64,000 nt of DNA from Bradyrhizobium sp. 164 (GTDB lineage: Bacteria > Pseudomonadota > Alphaproteobacteria > Rhizobiales > Xanthobacteraceae): positions 32,846-96,845 of the forward strand of contig NZ_JADPKA010000076.1 of the NCBI RefSeq assembly GCF_023073715.1, given 5' to 3'. This document shows positions 63,254-64,000 of the stretch, one piece after another. The notes below the pieces were generated by a model. The model worked only from the letters and a program-made list of their open reading frames with translations. It was not told the origin of the DNA and searched no databases. How positions within the stretch are numbered: the first letter of the stretch is position 1; every line of letters starts with the position of its first letter. Position numbers and translations under genes: made by a program.

Positions 63254-64000
63254 ATCTCTCCCTGCGGTGAGGCGGCTTGGCCGCGACCGCGGCCCCAGGC
63301 TCGTTTAGTTTCGCTGCATGACACTTTCGTTACAAGTGCCGTTGGCGATGCAGGAGGCGGGGAAGGGTGGCGATGCATGAATCTCGTGTCCCGGACGCGC
63401 TGCGTCGCAAGGGCTCCTCGCGATGACGATCAAGAGGCGGCGGCCTGATTCTCCAGGTGACGCCGTCATTCCCCGCCACCGGGTCTCGCCTTCGGCGAGC
63501 CCGATGACAGGCTCCGGCGGGGAATCCAATACGCCGCGGCGTCTCTGTTCAAGCACTGCCGTCTCGGCGTACCGGATCGCCCGGTCCCGGCTCCGCCAAG
63601 GCTACGCCGAGGCCCACAGGAGTGCTCGGCCCGCCGAAGCCTTGGCGAAGGCGGCAAGCCGGGCGATGACAGCGAATGTGTGGTGGCAGACACATCTTCG
63701 CATCCTCGCGGCTTGTTCGCCCGAGCTTTGCTTCGTCGCTCCACCCTCAAAACGGCCGAGGGCGCAGGGAAGGCCGGGAGCCGGTTGGCTCCGATGGACC
63801 GCCATGCCAAGAGCAGGTTGCGTGTGCTTCATGCATAGCGGACAACAGGGCAACCGGAGCATCCCGGCCTTCCCCGCGCGGATGGTTGGAACGGCTTATG
63901 TCGCGCTCTTGTGTCTGGGAAATCTGCCAGAATGTGCAAACGGGCGGTTCTCGCAAAACCGCCCGTTGCTGGATCTGAGCCCGGTCGCGCTCAAAGGCCG
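63254..64000. other. Repeat-rich intergenic region at the right edge
   Basis: 747 bases without a supported gene. It contains GTCATTCCCCGCC/GGCGGGGAAT (63468-63525), the shared 17-mer at 63500-63516, ATCCAATACGCCGCGGC near 63526, and several GC-rich palindromes. Short open frames cross it on both strands but have no recognisable motif. Confidence 0.55.
63939..63967. repeat. Perfect 11-bp hairpin near the right edge
   Basis: AACGGGCGGTT (63939-63949), loop CTCGCAA, AACCGCCCGTT (63957-63967). There is no T-run, so it may be the terminator of a gene just beyond the window or part of a repeat. It cannot be assigned to a strand. Confidence 0.6.

Overview
The window is a GC-rich, gene-dense piece of alphaproteobacterial chromosome. 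Gene order, codon use and the dispersed palindromic repeats fit Bradyrhizobium or a close relative in the Nitrobacteraceae. That assignment is inference from pattern recognition; no database search was run. There is no prophage, CRISPR array, rRNA operon or intact transposon.

Left part (1-10335, plus strand): the spc and alpha ribosomal operons in canonical order, from the 3' end of rpmC through rpsQ, rplN, rplX, rplE, rpsN, rpsH, rplF, rplR, rpsE, rpmD, rplO, secY, adk, rpsM, rpsK, rpoA and rplQ. Three things stand out. Adenylate kinase carries a roughly 85-residue Lys/Ala-rich histone H1-like tail. Repeat-family palindromes sit inside the operon on both sides of rplO. Strong hairpins lie between the alpha-operon genes, including a textbook intrinsic terminator between rpsK and rpoA.

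10336-36324 is a mixed housekeeping and accessory stretch. It holds an SDR/DUF1330 pair, a quinone-oxidoreductase-like MDR gene divergent from an HxlR regulator, a coiled-coil porin, and a co-directional run of Do-like protease, rarA, RluC-type pseudouridine synthase, ATP12 chaperone, FliK-like protein and FlhB C-terminal-like protein. Further along are a class D beta-lactamase, a frameshifted dienelactone hydrolase, an acyl-CoA carboxylase beta chain, a GST, several small dimeric alpha-beta-barrel proteins, an alpha/beta hydrolase, an ArsR regulator, a PEP-mutase-like lyase, a TRIC-type channel and a triheme cytochrome c.

36606-46967 is catabolic. A fused indolepyruvate ferredoxin oxidoreductase precedes a thiolase (TTG start), DUF35/OB-fold partner, MaoC hydratase, SDR, DHDPS-family aldolase and Nudix hydrolase. 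The second block looks like a beta-oxidation or retro-aldol module acting on CoA thioesters.

47093-61341 holds a PAS-PAS histidine kinase, two DMT-type exporters and one YdcZ-type protein, AraC and GrlR-like regulators, tRNA-Arg(TCG), several small secreted proteins, a ClpP-like periplasmic protein, a stand-alone H1-like protein, a Cache-type chemotaxis receptor and a 1-Cys peroxiredoxin. The window ends with a secreted alkaline phosphatase-superfamily enzyme and about 750 bases of repeat-rich non-coding DNA.

The best leads are the adk-H1 fusion and its stand-alone relative, the ClpP-like secreted protein with ClpP-like Ser-His spacing, the orphan FliK-like/FlhB-like pair, the terminator-rich alpha operon, and a composite repeat carrying perfect GTGCGCAATTGCGCAC palindromes.
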